From: Chlorobiota bacterium
Lineage (GTDB): Bacteria > Bacteroidota > Ignavibacteria > OLB7
Length of the DNA: 64,000 bases
NCBI GenBank assembly: GCA_016700335.1
Contig: CP065014.1
Location: forward strand, 2,331,001-2,395,000
Direction of reading: 5' to 3'
Numbering within the stretch: position 1 is the first letter of the stretch; each line of letters starts with the position of its first letter. This document shows positions 54,872 through 64,000 of the stretch, piece by piece. The position numbers and the translations under genes are program-made. Under the pieces are notes generated by a model. That model saw only the letters and a list, made by a program, of their open reading frames with translations. It did no database searches and was not told the DNA's origin.

Positions 54872-55309
54872 ATGTTCTCAAAAGCTTGTGAATATGCAAT
54901 TAGGGCTACAATATTTATTGCTTTGCAAACAAAAAACAAAATCATAGTAAGCCTTAAAGATATATCAAAAGAGATAGATTCACCTATTGCTTTTACAGGT
55001 AAAATTTTACAATCACTTGCAAACAAGAATATTTTAAAATCAATTAAAGGGGCTGGTGGTGGATATGAAATTAATGTAAGTTATAAAAATAATTCTATTA
55101 ATTTGTATGATATTGTTGTTGCAATTGATGGAGAAAATCTATTTAAAAGTTGCGGTATTGGTTTAAAGGAATGTAATTCAATCAAACCTTGCCCAATTCA
55201 TAATGAGTACAAAATTATTAGAGAAGGTTTAGTTAAGTTACTAGTAGAAACAACTATAAATAAATTAGTTATTGATTCAAAAAAGTTAGATTCATTTTTA
55301 AAGAATTAA
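54872..55309 (+). CDS. Rrf2-family regulator with Fe-S cysteines (NsrR/IscR-like)
   Basis: A 145-residue winged-helix regulator beginning MFSKACEYAIRATIFIALQ, as in Rrf2 proteins (IscR, NsrR). The DNA-binding wing has the GAGGGYEINV turn near 60-68. Three cysteines at positions 94, 101 and 107 (CGIGLKECNSIKPCPIH) have the spacing expected of a cluster-binding loop, so it is likely an Fe-S sensor. In NsrR, NO modifies the cluster and releases repression of NO-defence genes; the adjacent ric gene fits that. IscR-type activity is also possible; no isc or suf genes are present. A hairpin follows the stop. Confidence 0.85.
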   Translation: MFSKACEYAIRATIFIALQTKNKIIVSLKDISKEIDSPIAFTGKILQSLANKNILKSIKGAGGGYEINVSYKNNSINLYDIVVAIDGENLFKSCGIGLKECNSIKPCPIHNEYKIIREGLVKLLVETTINKLVIDSKKLDSFLKN

Positions 55310-55328
55310 TTTTATAATTATTTAATTT

Positions 55329-55380
55329 AAAGCGACTTGCAATTTCTATTTTTAAAGAATTTACAAGTCGCTTTAGTTTT
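55329..55380. terminator. Terminator after the Rrf2 gene
   Basis: Stem AAAGCGACTTG / CAAGTCGCTTT (11 bp), loop of 24 bases, followed by AGTTTTTT. It lies between the converging Rrf2 gene and the 1501-residue T9SS protein gene. Confidence 0.75.
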
Positions 55381-55450
55381 TTAATTTAAACCGAAATTGA
55401 ATTCAGATACTTAATTCATTATTCAATAATTTATCCAACTTAGTTAGTGA

Positions 55451-58400
55451 TTACTTTTGAAGAATCATCGGTTTAGTTTTTGAGTAAACACCTGAAGTTA
55501 ATTTGTAATAATACAAACCACTTGGTAATGAACTACCATCAAAAGTAAATTTATAATTACCAGATTCAAGATTTTCATTTATTAATGTCAATAATTTTTC
55601 ACCTATTGAATTAAATATTTCAAGTTTAGTCAAACCATCTAAACCTAAAGAAAAAAGAATTTCAGTTGAAGGATTGAATGGATTGGGATGATTTTGATTT
55701 AATGTATAATTACTATTAGTTAAATCAATTAACCTGTATTTTCCACCACAAACTGTATCAATAAGAACTAAGCTTTTAGTTGTTGAAAAAGAAACACATT
55801 TATTCAGATTTTGCTCAATTGTATAGGAAATTTGATTATTTAATTTTTCACTTAGGAATAGATTGTACTTTAAATTTACCAATGTTCCTTTTCCATGTAA
55901 TACTTGACCTTGTGGAGCATTCAACTCAAGTTTCATTTTTCCAGTTATTATAGATAAAATTTTGATATCCCAACCTTGTAAGATAGTTCCTTTTAGCAGC
56001 TGATATTTATTAGAATCATTATAGTTTGATAATAAAATTGAGTTCGGTTCATAATTAACTTCAATAATTAAGGACTTAACATCGGCACTTACAATATCAT
56101 CTGTTAAAGTTATTGGGATAATTATTGAATCTGAAGGTACTCCATTAAAATATTTATCAATTTTTGTTTCGGCTGTTATATTCTTAGATTTACCTGTAAT
56201 ATTAGAAGAAGCAGTTACAACTACAACATTACCAGAAGAATCAAAGCAATCAACAAACATGATAGTTGATTCAGTTTGAGCTTTGTTTGGAATAAACTTT
56301 ATTGGGATCTTAAGTTTCTGACCTATTGATAATCTTGTCTCTTGAATTAATCCTACAACAAAAACATCACTAGTCAGAACAATAGAATTTTTCTTAATGG
56401 TTAATGGCACTTCACCAGTATTAGTTAAAACAACTGATCCTGTATCTGTATTACAAGTAAGAATCTCTTTGAATGATAAACCAGTTAAAGTTGCATCTGA
56501 TTTTTTTTGTGGAATTTGATCATCTGGAATCCTTGCTAAGATTGTGGCACAAGAATCATCACAATATGAATGAAGATTAGATGATACACAAATTATTGCA
56601 CTTTTTATTCCACCAGTATTTGATTTAAACCTAATTGGAACTTGATAAATATCGCCAACATTTAAATCAATAGGATCCTTAGGAGTTGGTTTTTTATATA
56701 ATGGTTCTAGTGAAATTTCTGGATCACCTTTAAGTTCAATTCCAGTTATCCTTAAAGGATGTGAAGGAAGTGCAGTTATAGTAATATAATCATTATAATA
56801 AAGTCCTTTATAACTTAACAATCCAAAATCAAAATCATTGATTGCAATATGAGCAGTAATACCTTTACCCTGAATTAGAGTTTCAACAGTATCACCTGCA
56901 GTTGTTGTTAACCTTGCTCTGCAAGAATAGAACTTCTCATCTTTTGGATAAAATAAAATCTCCTGAAATCTTTTATTATCAGCTGAAGTATCTTCACCTC
57001 TTATAATATCACCAATTTCAATTGCAGGACGTGGTTTTTTTGCAAATCTAAAAATACTATCTTTTGCATCTTGGCCTAAAAGCTCAAATGAAGAAACTGT
57101 AAATGGACCATTACTTGTATTCCAAATAAAAATATTCTGTGCTGAAGGGGTTTTGTTTTTTGCACAATTGCTAAGTGGATATGTAGTTAATTGACCACCG
57201 AAATCTGTTCCTGTTATGGCTGGTGCAGATTTAATAACTTTTGAATAAAAAATAGGTGTATCTCTCTGACAAGTAATTGCATTACTATAGCATTTAGCTT
57301 TTACCCTATTAAATCTAAGTGTATCTGAAACAAAAGAAATACCTACTTTTTTACATTCGCCTCTTACTAAAGTAATGTTTTGTAAAGATAGCAAATCGAT
57401 TGGATCAATGAAAAATTCACCTCCATTAGGAAACTCAAATGTTGATTTACCAGGAGGAGTAATATTCCTAAAATGCAAAATACCTTCTCCCAAATTACAA
57501 ATATCAATATACCTTTTAACTAACTTTCCAGGTGGAATAGTTCCAAAGTCAAGGTCATCAATGTAAATACAAGGAAATTTTAGTTTACTTAAATTCAAAG
57601 GAACATAAAAAGTATCGCAATCAGTAACAACTACTAAATTATCTTTATAATTCTTGTAAAAATCTGTTGGATAAATAGTAACTTGAACTTTCATACTCTC
57701 ACCAGGTTTTAGAGTATCAGGGAAGTTTGAAGGTATTATAGTATCTAGTTCAAAATCTGGAACAGCATTTCTAAATCCAAGTTGTTTAACAACAATTGTT
57801 TTATATGAATTATTCTTTATTGTAACAAATGGTTTAGCAGTTTTAGTAGAATCAAAATCAATTTTGTTAGGAATCATATCAAGTTTAAATCCTTGATGTG
57901 AATATTTAACTTTCCATTTATACCCAGTTCTATCGGTTATTACAATATCTGCAACAGCATCTACTCTTATATTTTTAGGTCTAACTGTAAACCTAATAAA
58001 GTTTGCACCAATTACTCTGAAATATTTATCAGGTACTAATACACTATAAGCAACATTAGTATCATTTTCAATATTAATAGATCGAAATCCTGAAGGTTTT
58101 GGATTAACTATTTTTGCTTCAACTATCATAAAGCTACATTCATCTCTAAAAGTTTTAATTTCAACAGAATCATGTGGAGCTAAATAGAGTCTACTCGGAG
58201 CAACTGGATAACCATACGCAGTTGCTGTTGATTCATTATAATTGTAGTTACCATTTACTGGATCGGCTTGTCTAGATTCAGATCCATCAGAAAATCCATA
58301 ACAATATGCAGCAAATTTTGCACCATTTGAACCCTGAATAAATCCTGGGCTACCAGCAAATTTTGCATCAAGTAATATAGTACCCCAAACATATCTAGTA

Positions 58401-59956
58401 CCTGGTACAGCTTTAATAAGATTTAGTTTTGCAGGTCTGCCAGGTACTGAACTAAATTTTACTTCAATTTGATCTTTCCAAATTGAATCAGTTATAATAT
58501 TTATATACTGAGCTTTATAAAAAGGAGCAAAACTAATCCACTGTTCTCTTGGAGTTATCTCGCACATGAAAGTTGCTCGAGAAAGAAATGTAACATCTAT
58601 AAATGCTTCTGAAGTTTTTGGACCTGTATAAACCGGTAATGGAGTAACAAATGCTTGTGAAGGTTTATCTGTTTTTAGAAGAACTCCTTCTTCTATAGTT
58701 TTTATAAAAGGCCAACTTCCATCTCGACCAAATTCTTGAGGAAAAAAAGGAGAAGCAGGGGTTGCTTTTGAGTTTACTACAAATGTAGGACCACTAATAA
58801 TCTCAGATTTTAGAATTTTTGTTGTATCATTTGATGTTCCATAAATTCTAACTAATTCTCCTAACCTCAAAAGTCCATTACTAGGGTAATCAGATATTGG
58901 CTGCTTAGGAAGTTTGTTATCATAAACTGGTGCAAATACAAACTCTGTTCCTTGTGCATTAATTGGTGTTAAAGACTCAATAAGTAAATTCTTAAAAGTA
59001 TTTTTTAACATACCATGTATATCAGAATCTTTAAAACCTGCACTAGATCTTGTATTTCCTGAAATAACACCAATTGGTTTGTTAGAAATAATTCTAGTCC
59101 CAGCAATATCATTTTTCATCCTATAATCATCTCTTACAGTATCGGCATTACTTTGAATTAAGTAAGCATCATTCATTTCTAATTTAGCTTTAGTAACTTT
59201 TTCATAAGGGAAATAAGAAGAATCTTTTTTTGACCAATAATAATATGTCGGGATATACTGAAAATCAGTACCACTATCAAGTGCTGTAACAACCGCCTCA
59301 GCAGGTGCAGGAACTGGTCTGCTATAAACAAAATCAACATTTAAATCATCATCATTCTTATAATTATACTTTGTATTCACTTCAACAACTCCCTTTAAAG
59401 CATCATCAGGTGCAGATGCTAAATAATATTCATTCCCCCAACTTTCAGCTGGAACGGGAGTCCATACTTCGGCACCGTTTGTTCCTGTAATTTCACAATA
59501 AACAACAATTGGATATGTTGACTCTATTCTAATACTTCTGTTTGCTAATACTTCCCCTGCTGTATCTGCAAATGCAGGAGTATCATCAGATCCGTTAAAC
59601 AATGCTGTAAATATTGTAAATGACTTACCAGTTAAGGCAAGATTAATTACTGAATCGTTAGGTTTTTTAATAATTATAGTTTGATCAACTGCCGAATAAA
59701 TATGAACTAATGGAGTACCAAGTGATGCTGATGGTTGAAGTGGTGGCATATATTTGCCCAATGAATCATCAAGAATATCTTGTTGATCTTTAGGAATAAA
59801 TGTATGAGATCTAATTTGTGGAAACGATATGATGTATATTTTACCTGTAGAACCTTCTTCTAATGATTGGGAAAATAATGAAGAATTTGAGATTAAAAAG
59901 AAAAGAAAAGAGATAAGAACTAACTTTGTAAAGTAAGTATAATTAATAAGAATCAT
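55451..59956 (-). CDS. 1501-residue T9SS-secreted surface protein with IgGFc-like and anchor-D-like regions
   Basis: A very large exported protein. A signal peptide (about 1-29) is followed by an N-terminal region (about 35-560) resembling the IgGFc-binding type domain (GKIYIISFPQIRSH, IRIESTYPIVVYCEITG, VPAESWGNEYYLASAPDD). The middle (about 600-1270) is made of immunoglobulin-like anchor-D/ASH-type repeats, with phrases such as DFGTIPPGKLVKRYIDICNLGEG, SVVLTNTGEVPLTI and DFDFGLLSYKGLYYNDYITI. The last 80 residues are a T9SS type A domain (HPNPFNPSTEI ... KPMILQK). It is transcribed from its own promoter and lies between two hairpin-bounded regions. A cell-surface adhesin or structural role is expected; the ligand is unknown. 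Confidence 0.85.
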   Translation of the reverse strand: MILINYTYFTKLVLISFLFFLISNSSLFSQSLEEGSTGKIYIISFPQIRSHTFIPKDQQDILDDSLGKYMPPLQPSASLGTPLVHIYSAVDQTIIIKKPNDSVINLALTGKSFTIFTALFNGSDDTPAFADTAGEVLANRSIRIESTYPIVVYCEITGTNGAEVWTPVPAESWGNEYYLASAPDDALKGVVEVNTKYNYKNDDDLNVDFVYSRPVPAPAEAVVTALDSGTDFQYIPTYYYWSKKDSSYFPYEKVTKAKLEMNDAYLIQSNADTVRDDYRMKNDIAGTRIISNKPIGVISGNTRSSAGFKDSDIHGMLKNTFKNLLIESLTPINAQGTEFVFAPVYDNKLPKQPISDYPSNGLLRLGELVRIYGTSNDTTKILKSEIISGPTFVVNSKATPASPFFPQEFGRDGSWPFIKTIEEGVLLKTDKPSQAFVTPLPVYTGPKTSEAFIDVTFLSRATFMCEITPREQWISFAPFYKAQYINIITDSIWKDQIEVKFSSVPGRPAKLNLIKAVPGTRYVWGTILLDAKFAGSPGFIQGSNGAKFAAYCYGFSDGSESRQADPVNGNYNYNESTATAYGYPVAPSRLYLAPHDSVEIKTFRDECSFMIVEAKIVNPKPSGFRSINIENDTNVAYSVLVPDKYFRVIGANFIRFTVRPKNIRVDAVADIVITDRTGYKWKVKYSHQGFKLDMIPNKIDFDSTKTAKPFVTIKNNSYKTIVVKQLGFRNAVPDFELDTIIPSNFPDTLKPGESMKVQVTIYPTDFYKNYKDNLVVVTDCDTFYVPLNLSKLKFPCIYIDDLDFGTIPPGKLVKRYIDICNLGEGILHFRNITPPGKSTFEFPNGGEFFIDPIDLLSLQNITLVRGECKKVGISFVSDTLRFNRVKAKCYSNAITCQRDTPIFYSKVIKSAPAITGTDFGGQLTTYPLSNCAKNKTPSAQNIFIWNTSNGPFTVSSFELLGQDAKDSIFRFAKKPRPAIEIGDIIRGEDTSADNKRFQEILFYPKDEKFYSCRARLTTTAGDTVETLIQGKGITAHIAINDFDFGLLSYKGLYYNDYITITALPSHPLRITGIELKGDPEISLEPLYKKPTPKDPIDLNVGDIYQVPIRFKSNTGGIKSAIICVSSNLHSYCDDSCATILARIPDDQIPQKKSDATLTGLSFKEILTCNTDTGSVVLTNTGEVPLTIKKNSIVLTSDVFVVGLIQETRLSIGQKLKIPIKFIPNKAQTESTIMFVDCFDSSGNVVVVTASSNITGKSKNITAETKIDKYFNGVPSDSIIIPITLTDDIVSADVKSLIIEVNYEPNSILLSNYNDSNKYQLLKGTILQGWDIKILSIITGKMKLELNAPQGQVLHGKGTLVNLKYNLFLSEKLNNQISYTIEQNLNKCVSFSTTKSLVLIDTVCGGKYRLIDLTNSNYTLNQNHPNPFNPSTEILFSLGLDGLTKLEIFNSIGEKLLTLINENLESGNYKFTFDGSSLPSGLYYYKLTSGVYSKTKPMILQK

Positions 59957-60128
59957 ATTTTAAAATTATAGAATAAAATTGACGATTTTGTGAAGTAGAA
60001 AAGAAAATAAAGATTGAAATGTATATTATTGTTCTTGACACTAAAATATGTTAATTAGTTACATTTGAAACGAAAATTTATATCAGAATAAACTTACTTC
60101 ATAATTAAATCATTTACATTGCATAATA

Positions 60129-63100
60129 CTAAATCTTATTTCGAATAATTTCAGCTTCGGCTTGTCTATTCTGTAAAGTTAAAATTCTCTCTAAATAAAA
60201 AACTAACTCATCATCATCTGGCATTAGAATTATTGATTTGTAAAACAGTTCTTCTGCAATAGAAAGGTATTCTTCTTCTAACAATTTTTTGCCTATCATT
60301 AAGGTTGCATCTCTAATTGCATTTTCCCAATCTTCGCGTAATGATTCATAAAAATCTGAATATAATCCAGGAAAAGGAACATGATCTTTTACAATTTCAA
60401 ACAATTTAATAAGTTGTTCTCCAGAGTTTATTAGATTGTTCTGCTTAAACAACTTGAGTGCATTTTTAAGTAATAATTGTGCATCTATCAAATCAATATT
60501 TACCTCTGTATTTTTAAAATTAATTGGCTCAGAATCAACTTGTTCAAAATATTTTTCGTTCACAATCTCTCTTAATCTGAACCTAACTTTTCTCATCAAA
60601 CTCTTAGCAATACTAGGGTTAATTTCTTCTGTAACTAAAGTATTAAAGTCATCAAGTGAGAGTTTTTTTGATAACATTTGATTTGCAACTATTGCTCCAA
60701 TTGCATTCTTTATCCTTTCTCCTCTAACTTTTTCATATTGATTTAACGGTAAAGCAATTGAGAATTCACCTAGAACAGATACTCTTAACTTTGACTCATT
60801 GTTTTGAATTTGATTTCGTAATGTTAAATTTGATTTGTAAATTTTTTGTAACTCCGAACCAATTAAATTCACCTCTAGAGAATTAATATATCCCTCGAAT
60901 TCTTTAATAAAAACTCTAAGGATCTCAAATAATTCTCTATCTAAAAACCAAATTGAAATTGAAGTTAATGTGTCCTTTATTTTACTTTTTATTGTTTCAG
61001 ATGTATCCTTTAAATAAAGCAAATACCTAATAACTGATATTTTGAATGATACTGTTCTTAAAGTTAAGTTATCTACAATTAGAAATTTTATTATTACGGA
61101 TTCATTTTCTCCAAATGTTTTATTGTTTTTTATTGGCTCTAAAATGTCACACAATTGATTATTAGAATTTTCTGAAACAATTTTATTTATTTCGAAATAA
61201 TTCTCTATGATTTGATAATATAATATTCTCATTTCAATAGGTAATATCTTGATATTCACATCAAAATTCAAATCAATTTTTTCTAATAGATTCACTAATT
61301 TTTTTTTATCTAATCTAAAATTAACTCCATAAATTAACAGAATAAATAAATTCTGTTTTTCATTTGGATATGTATTTATAAAGTCAAGACATAATGATTC
61401 AACATTTTCAATATTTTCATTTAGTAAAATGTTTGAAAAAATTCTATAAATCTTACAGTTAATAATAGAAGTGTTATGTGAAATTTTATTTGATTCAATT
61501 TCAGCTCTTTGCAATAACTCAACACCTTTTTTTATTTCTCCAATCCTAATCAAAAATCTAACCATTGATACAATTGTTTCAACTGGTAAATATTTTATTT
61601 GTTCTAGTCTTTTGAGTAACTCTTTCTTTTTATTAATTTCTGAAATTGAATTAACTTCAACTAATAGTAAAGATCCTCCAACAGTTTTAAGTAATCCCTC
61701 ACGGAGCTCTAACTCCAATTCATAATCATTACTTAAAAGGTTAAACTGGTTTTCAATTACTTTGATAATTTCAATATTATTTTTAATAGAAAACAAATCT
61801 AAAGCAATAGCTAAGAAACCGTCAAGACAACTTATGTAGTTATCTGAATATCTCAAATCAGGGAATTTGGTTATAATATCCAATACATTTTTAAATTCTG
61901 ACAACAACGAATAATTTTCTGGGGTACTATTATTTTTCGACGAAATTAGATTTTTAGAATATACATAAAGCAGTAAAGCATTTAACCTAACATCACCTTC
62001 CTCAATCGTTTCAAAATTCTTTGTTGAATCAACTAATTCAGTAATTTGTTTTAAATATTCATCCTCTGCAATGGATTCTCTAATAGAAAATAAATATCCA
62101 CATTTTAGGGCTGCTTCCATTCTATTATAAACAGTTACATCAATTTTAACTTTTAAATATTTAAGAATTTTTTTTGCACAATTAAATACTTTTTGAGAAT
62201 ATTTATTTTCACTTGTTTGTGCTACTGTTGCATGAATATCTAAGATATTTTCAAATGTTAATATTAAATCATTAATGTCTAGTTCATTAAAATTTATTTT
62301 TAAGAAATTTTCAAAATAAATGAAAGAATAAATAGGTAAATTATTACAGATTATTGAAGTATATTTTTTAGAATTAAAAGTACTCAAATGTTGCATACTT
62401 TCATACACTATACTGTTTGAGAATGCATAAGTTGGAAATATACTATTCGTGCTCCCAGAAATTGCCCTAACTGAATAATGTGATTCAACTATAATTCCAT
62501 TATCAACTAATGTGTTAATAATTTTACTATCATCACCTATTAATATGTTGGCTGCTTCAATAGAAAATAACTCGCCAAGAGATGCTAATGTTTTTAAGTA
62601 TGATAACTCAGAGTTGTTTAATGTTAATAATATCCCATCACATACAGATTTGGCACATTTCATAATTATAGAATTACATTTTTCATAATCATCTTCAAAA
62701 AACCATCCATTTGCTTGAAGTGATATAACATTTTCTTTAATTAGAGCTCTTAACGAAGACCTGAGAACTAATGCATTTCCTTTTGTATGATAATATAATG
62801 ATTCTATAATTGAATCAATAGGATTTGTATCAAAAATGAGTTTCCATAATTCAATTATCTCTAACATACTTAGCCCATGAATTTTAATTTCATCCTCCAA
62901 ATATATTTCAATAATACTCCTGATTATACCTCCAATTGGTCTGGATATCAATACAATAGAAAATGATTCATCGCTTAATGCATCCATAATTTGAACAAGT
63001 TCCGACTGAGAATTTTTGTTCATCAAATTAACATCTTCAATTACTAAAGTTGTAATTTTAATTCTTGACAATTTTCTTATAATTTGAATAATTTCAGATA

Positions 63101-63428
63101 AGTTATTTGAGGGTGATGATCTAATTAAATGTAAAGTTGATTCAGAATTAATGGTATTTGAAATTAGAGTTAATAAAGATGATTCCGACTCAGGGTAAAA
63201 TTTTAGATGTAGAGCAATTATTTTATTTTTACTCAATTCTTCTAAGAGAATCCTTACAAATGAAGATTTACCAACACCAGCCTCACCAGTTATTAAGCAT
63301 AATCTTAAATGATTTGCAATAGATGTTTTCTCAATAAATTCTTTTGCTTGTTTGATTAGATCTAGCCTACCAATCAGGGGTAAATTCCCATAACTGATAA
63401 ATGATTTTAGTTGCGAATCTGATAACAT
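60129..63428 (-). CDS. STAND-type ATPase with C-terminal SARP-like/BTAD module
   Basis: A 1099-residue cytoplasmic protein. The N-terminal AAA/STAND ATPase (about 15-330) has Walker A GEAGVGKSS at 48-56 and Walker B TTLVIED near 126-132. A long helical, TPR-like middle (about 350-880) follows. The C-terminal 219 residues begin LRVSVLGEFSI with a winged-helix-like fold (about 881-985: VRGERIKNAIGAIV, MRKVRFRLREIV), then a BTAD-type helical region (about 985-1099: FPGLYSDFYESLREDWENAIRDA). In SARP regulators the DNA-binding and BTAD parts are at the N-terminus and the ATPase follows; here the order is inverted, more like MalT. The effector and targets are unknown. It is divergent from a zinc-ribbon gene. 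Confidence 0.8.
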   Translation of the reverse strand: MLSDSQLKSFISYGNLPLIGRLDLIKQAKEFIEKTSIANHLRLCLITGEAGVGKSSFVRILLEELSKNKIIALHLKFYPESESSLLTLISNTINSESTLHLIRSSPSNNLSEIIQIIRKLSRIKITTLVIEDVNLMNKNSQSELVQIMDALSDESFSIVLISRPIGGIIRSIIEIYLEDEIKIHGLSMLEIIELWKLIFDTNPIDSIIESLYYHTKGNALVLRSSLRALIKENVISLQANGWFFEDDYEKCNSIIMKCAKSVCDGILLTLNNSELSYLKTLASLGELFSIEAANILIGDDSKIINTLVDNGIIVESHYSVRAISGSTNSIFPTYAFSNSIVYESMQHLSTFNSKKYTSIICNNLPIYSFIYFENFLKINFNELDINDLILTFENILDIHATVAQTSENKYSQKVFNCAKKILKYLKVKIDVTVYNRMEAALKCGYLFSIRESIAEDEYLKQITELVDSTKNFETIEEGDVRLNALLLYVYSKNLISSKNNSTPENYSLLSEFKNVLDIITKFPDLRYSDNYISCLDGFLAIALDLFSIKNNIEIIKVIENQFNLLSNDYELELELREGLLKTVGGSLLLVEVNSISEINKKKELLKRLEQIKYLPVETIVSMVRFLIRIGEIKKGVELLQRAEIESNKISHNTSIINCKIYRIFSNILLNENIENVESLCLDFINTYPNEKQNLFILLIYGVNFRLDKKKLVNLLEKIDLNFDVNIKILPIEMRILYYQIIENYFEINKIVSENSNNQLCDILEPIKNNKTFGENESVIIKFLIVDNLTLRTVSFKISVIRYLLYLKDTSETIKSKIKDTLTSISIWFLDRELFEILRVFIKEFEGYINSLEVNLIGSELQKIYKSNLTLRNQIQNNESKLRVSVLGEFSIALPLNQYEKVRGERIKNAIGAIVANQMLSKKLSLDDFNTLVTEEINPSIAKSLMRKVRFRLREIVNEKYFEQVDSEPINFKNTEVNIDLIDAQLLLKNALKLFKQNNLINSGEQLIKLFEIVKDHVPFPGLYSDFYESLREDWENAIRDATLMIGKKLLEEEYLSIAEELFYKSIILMPDDDELVFYLERILTLQNRQAEAEIIRNKI

Positions 63429-63624
63429 TTTTTACTTTTTTTAGGTTATAAAGTAAGTATTCTTAGTTCTAAAATTTAAAGATATAGTAAAGTTTGTATT
63501 TTCAAATAAGATGTTCAAGGAGAATTTCATTTATATGAGTAAATATATATTTTGGAACGAGTTGCAATTTAAAATGGAACACTTAAACATTAACTTGTTA
63601 TTAGTTATAAAAAATAAAATTAAT

Positions 63625-63837
63625 ATGGAAACGAACTCTAACACTGTTTTAAATCTAAAAAGTACAATTAAAGTATGTATTCATTGTGGTGTAACTCAAT
63701 TAGAGGGTCAGGATAAATGTTCAAATTGTGGTGAAATTTTAAACATAGAATGTAATTGTTGCAATAAAATTATTAGGCAAAATATATTTAACTATTGTCC
63801 AAATTGTGGAGTAAAAATAGTTATATTAATCAAATAA
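63625..63837 (+). CDS. Small double zinc-ribbon protein
   Basis: Read from the ATG at 63625 it is 70 residues. An upstream in-frame ATG at 63511 would give 108 residues, but the added part has no recognisable feature. Four cysteine pairs (CIHCG, CSNCG, CNCC, CPNCG) form two zinc ribbons of the CxxC type, spaced as in double-zinc-ribbon proteins. Such domains often mediate nucleic-acid or protein binding. It is transcribed away from the ATPase-BTAD regulator across a small intergenic region, which may share promoter control. Function unknown. A terminator hairpin follows. Confidence 0.7.
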   Translation: METNSNTVLNLKSTIKVCIHCGVTQLEGQDKCSNCGEILNIECNCCNKIIRQNIFNYCPNCGVKIVILIK

Positions 63838-63887
63838 TGTTTTAGTGAAATATTATCATATAAAAATATTTTGAATTCTAAACAACT

Positions 63888-63946
63888 CCAGGTGTAAATA
63901 AAATTGCTTGATTAATAAGAAATTAAATTACATCTGGTTTTTATTT
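63888..63946 (+). terminator. Terminator after the zinc-ribbon gene
   Basis: 10-bp stem CCAGGTGTAA / TTACATCTGG, with one G-T wobble, a 30-base AT-rich loop, then TTTTTATTT. It lies about 50 bp after the zinc-ribbon stop. Confidence 0.5.
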
Positions 63947-64000
63947 AATCATCAGTTGAAATATATTTCAAACATAATTGTATAGTTGCCTCTATGCCAT
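63945..64000 (-). CDS. Possible C-terminal end of a gene entering from the right edge
   Basis: On the minus strand an open frame from the window edge to a stop at 63945-63947 encodes about 17 residues ending IEATIQLCLKYISTDD. The residue mix looks coding, and the terminator-like hairpin just downstream fits a gene end. The segment is too short to identify and could be chance. Confidence 0.3.
   Translation of the reverse strand, partial: GIEATIQLCLKYISTDD

Noticed and set aside
63511..63624. Upstream start of the zinc-ribbon protein at 63511
   Set aside because: The extra 38 residues have no motif, and an internal ATG at 63625 precedes the conserved cysteine region; both remain possible.
1..64000. 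tRNA genes, integrases, insertion sequences or prophage
   Set aside because: None was recognised by eye: no TTCGA-type T-loop with acceptor pairing, no transposase motif and no terminal inverted repeats.

Overview
The window is strongly AT-rich chromosomal DNA from a member of the Bacteroidota/Chlorobiota (FCB) group. Five complete genes encode secreted proteins ending in a type IX secretion (T9SS) sorting domain of the PNP type, most genes lack a Shine-Dalgarno sequence, and DUF1501/DUF1800, DUF2723, DUF4126 and DUF3108 genes are present. The large secreted proteins with anchor-D-like repeats and a Chlorobi-type BchH suggest an Ignavibacteria/Kapabacteria/Chlorobi-like lineage rather than a classical Bacteroidia genome. 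This placement is inference from gene content; no 16S gene is present.

Layout. 1-1.6 kb: an edge-truncated exported protein and a SPOR-domain protein (minus). 1.8-6.2 kb: a DUF420 (CtaM/YozB-like) membrane protein and a large BchH-type magnesium chelatase subunit (plus). 6.3-11.5 kb: glycosyltransferase, M20 amidohydrolase, DUF3108, MazG and SerS (minus). 11.5-14.9 kb: a small accessory patch with a 199-bp duplicated T9SS-tail fragment, a Cys-rich secreted protein with a 7-bp tandem repeat in its 5' coding end, and a T9SS-exported YCF48-like propeller. 14.9-16.8 kb: RNase P RNA, then a sigma/anti-sigma pair (minus). 17-26 kb: acidic membrane protein, RodA, lipoprotein, small acidic protein, HemW, DUF2723 membrane protein and a GT4 glycosyltransferase (plus). 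26.3-29.6 kb: DUF1501/DUF1800 pair (minus). 29.7-42.7 kb: UppS, a VWA-OmpA lipoprotein, an FlhF-like GTPase coupled to a HubP/FimV-shaped protein, a T9SS propeller, FabH, FabD and a solitary DUF262-DUF1524 (GmrSD-like) defence gene. 42.9-53.8 kb (mostly minus): PcrA/UvrD helicase, DUF4126, M20 dipeptidase, PrmC, a three-gene overlapping glycan operon (GT87, GT2, CE4 deacetylase), a T9SS protein, and a DUF218 protein, with a hotdog thioesterase on the plus strand. 54-55.3 kb: Ric/YtfE with an Rrf2 regulator carrying three cysteines. 55.4-64 kb: a 1501-residue T9SS protein, a STAND-type ATPase with a C-terminal SARP-like/BTAD module, a zinc-ribbon protein and a possible gene end at the right edge.

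How the genes work together. Cell-envelope construction dominates (RodA, UppS, SPOR, glycosyltransferases, OmpA-like lipoprotein, T9SS cargo), mixed with housekeeping genes (SerS, MazG, PcrA, PrmC, FabHD, rnpB). The most unusual elements are BchH without visible photosynthesis genes, the FlhF-like/HubP-like coupled pair, the hypermutable 7-bp repeat next to a duplicated T9SS tail, the inverted domain order of the ATPase-BTAD regulator, and a compensated change in helix P4 of the RNase P RNA. No tRNA, CRISPR array, prophage or insertion sequence was seen. Several start codons were reassigned from the first possible start to a better one, and five genes appear to use TTG or GTG starts.
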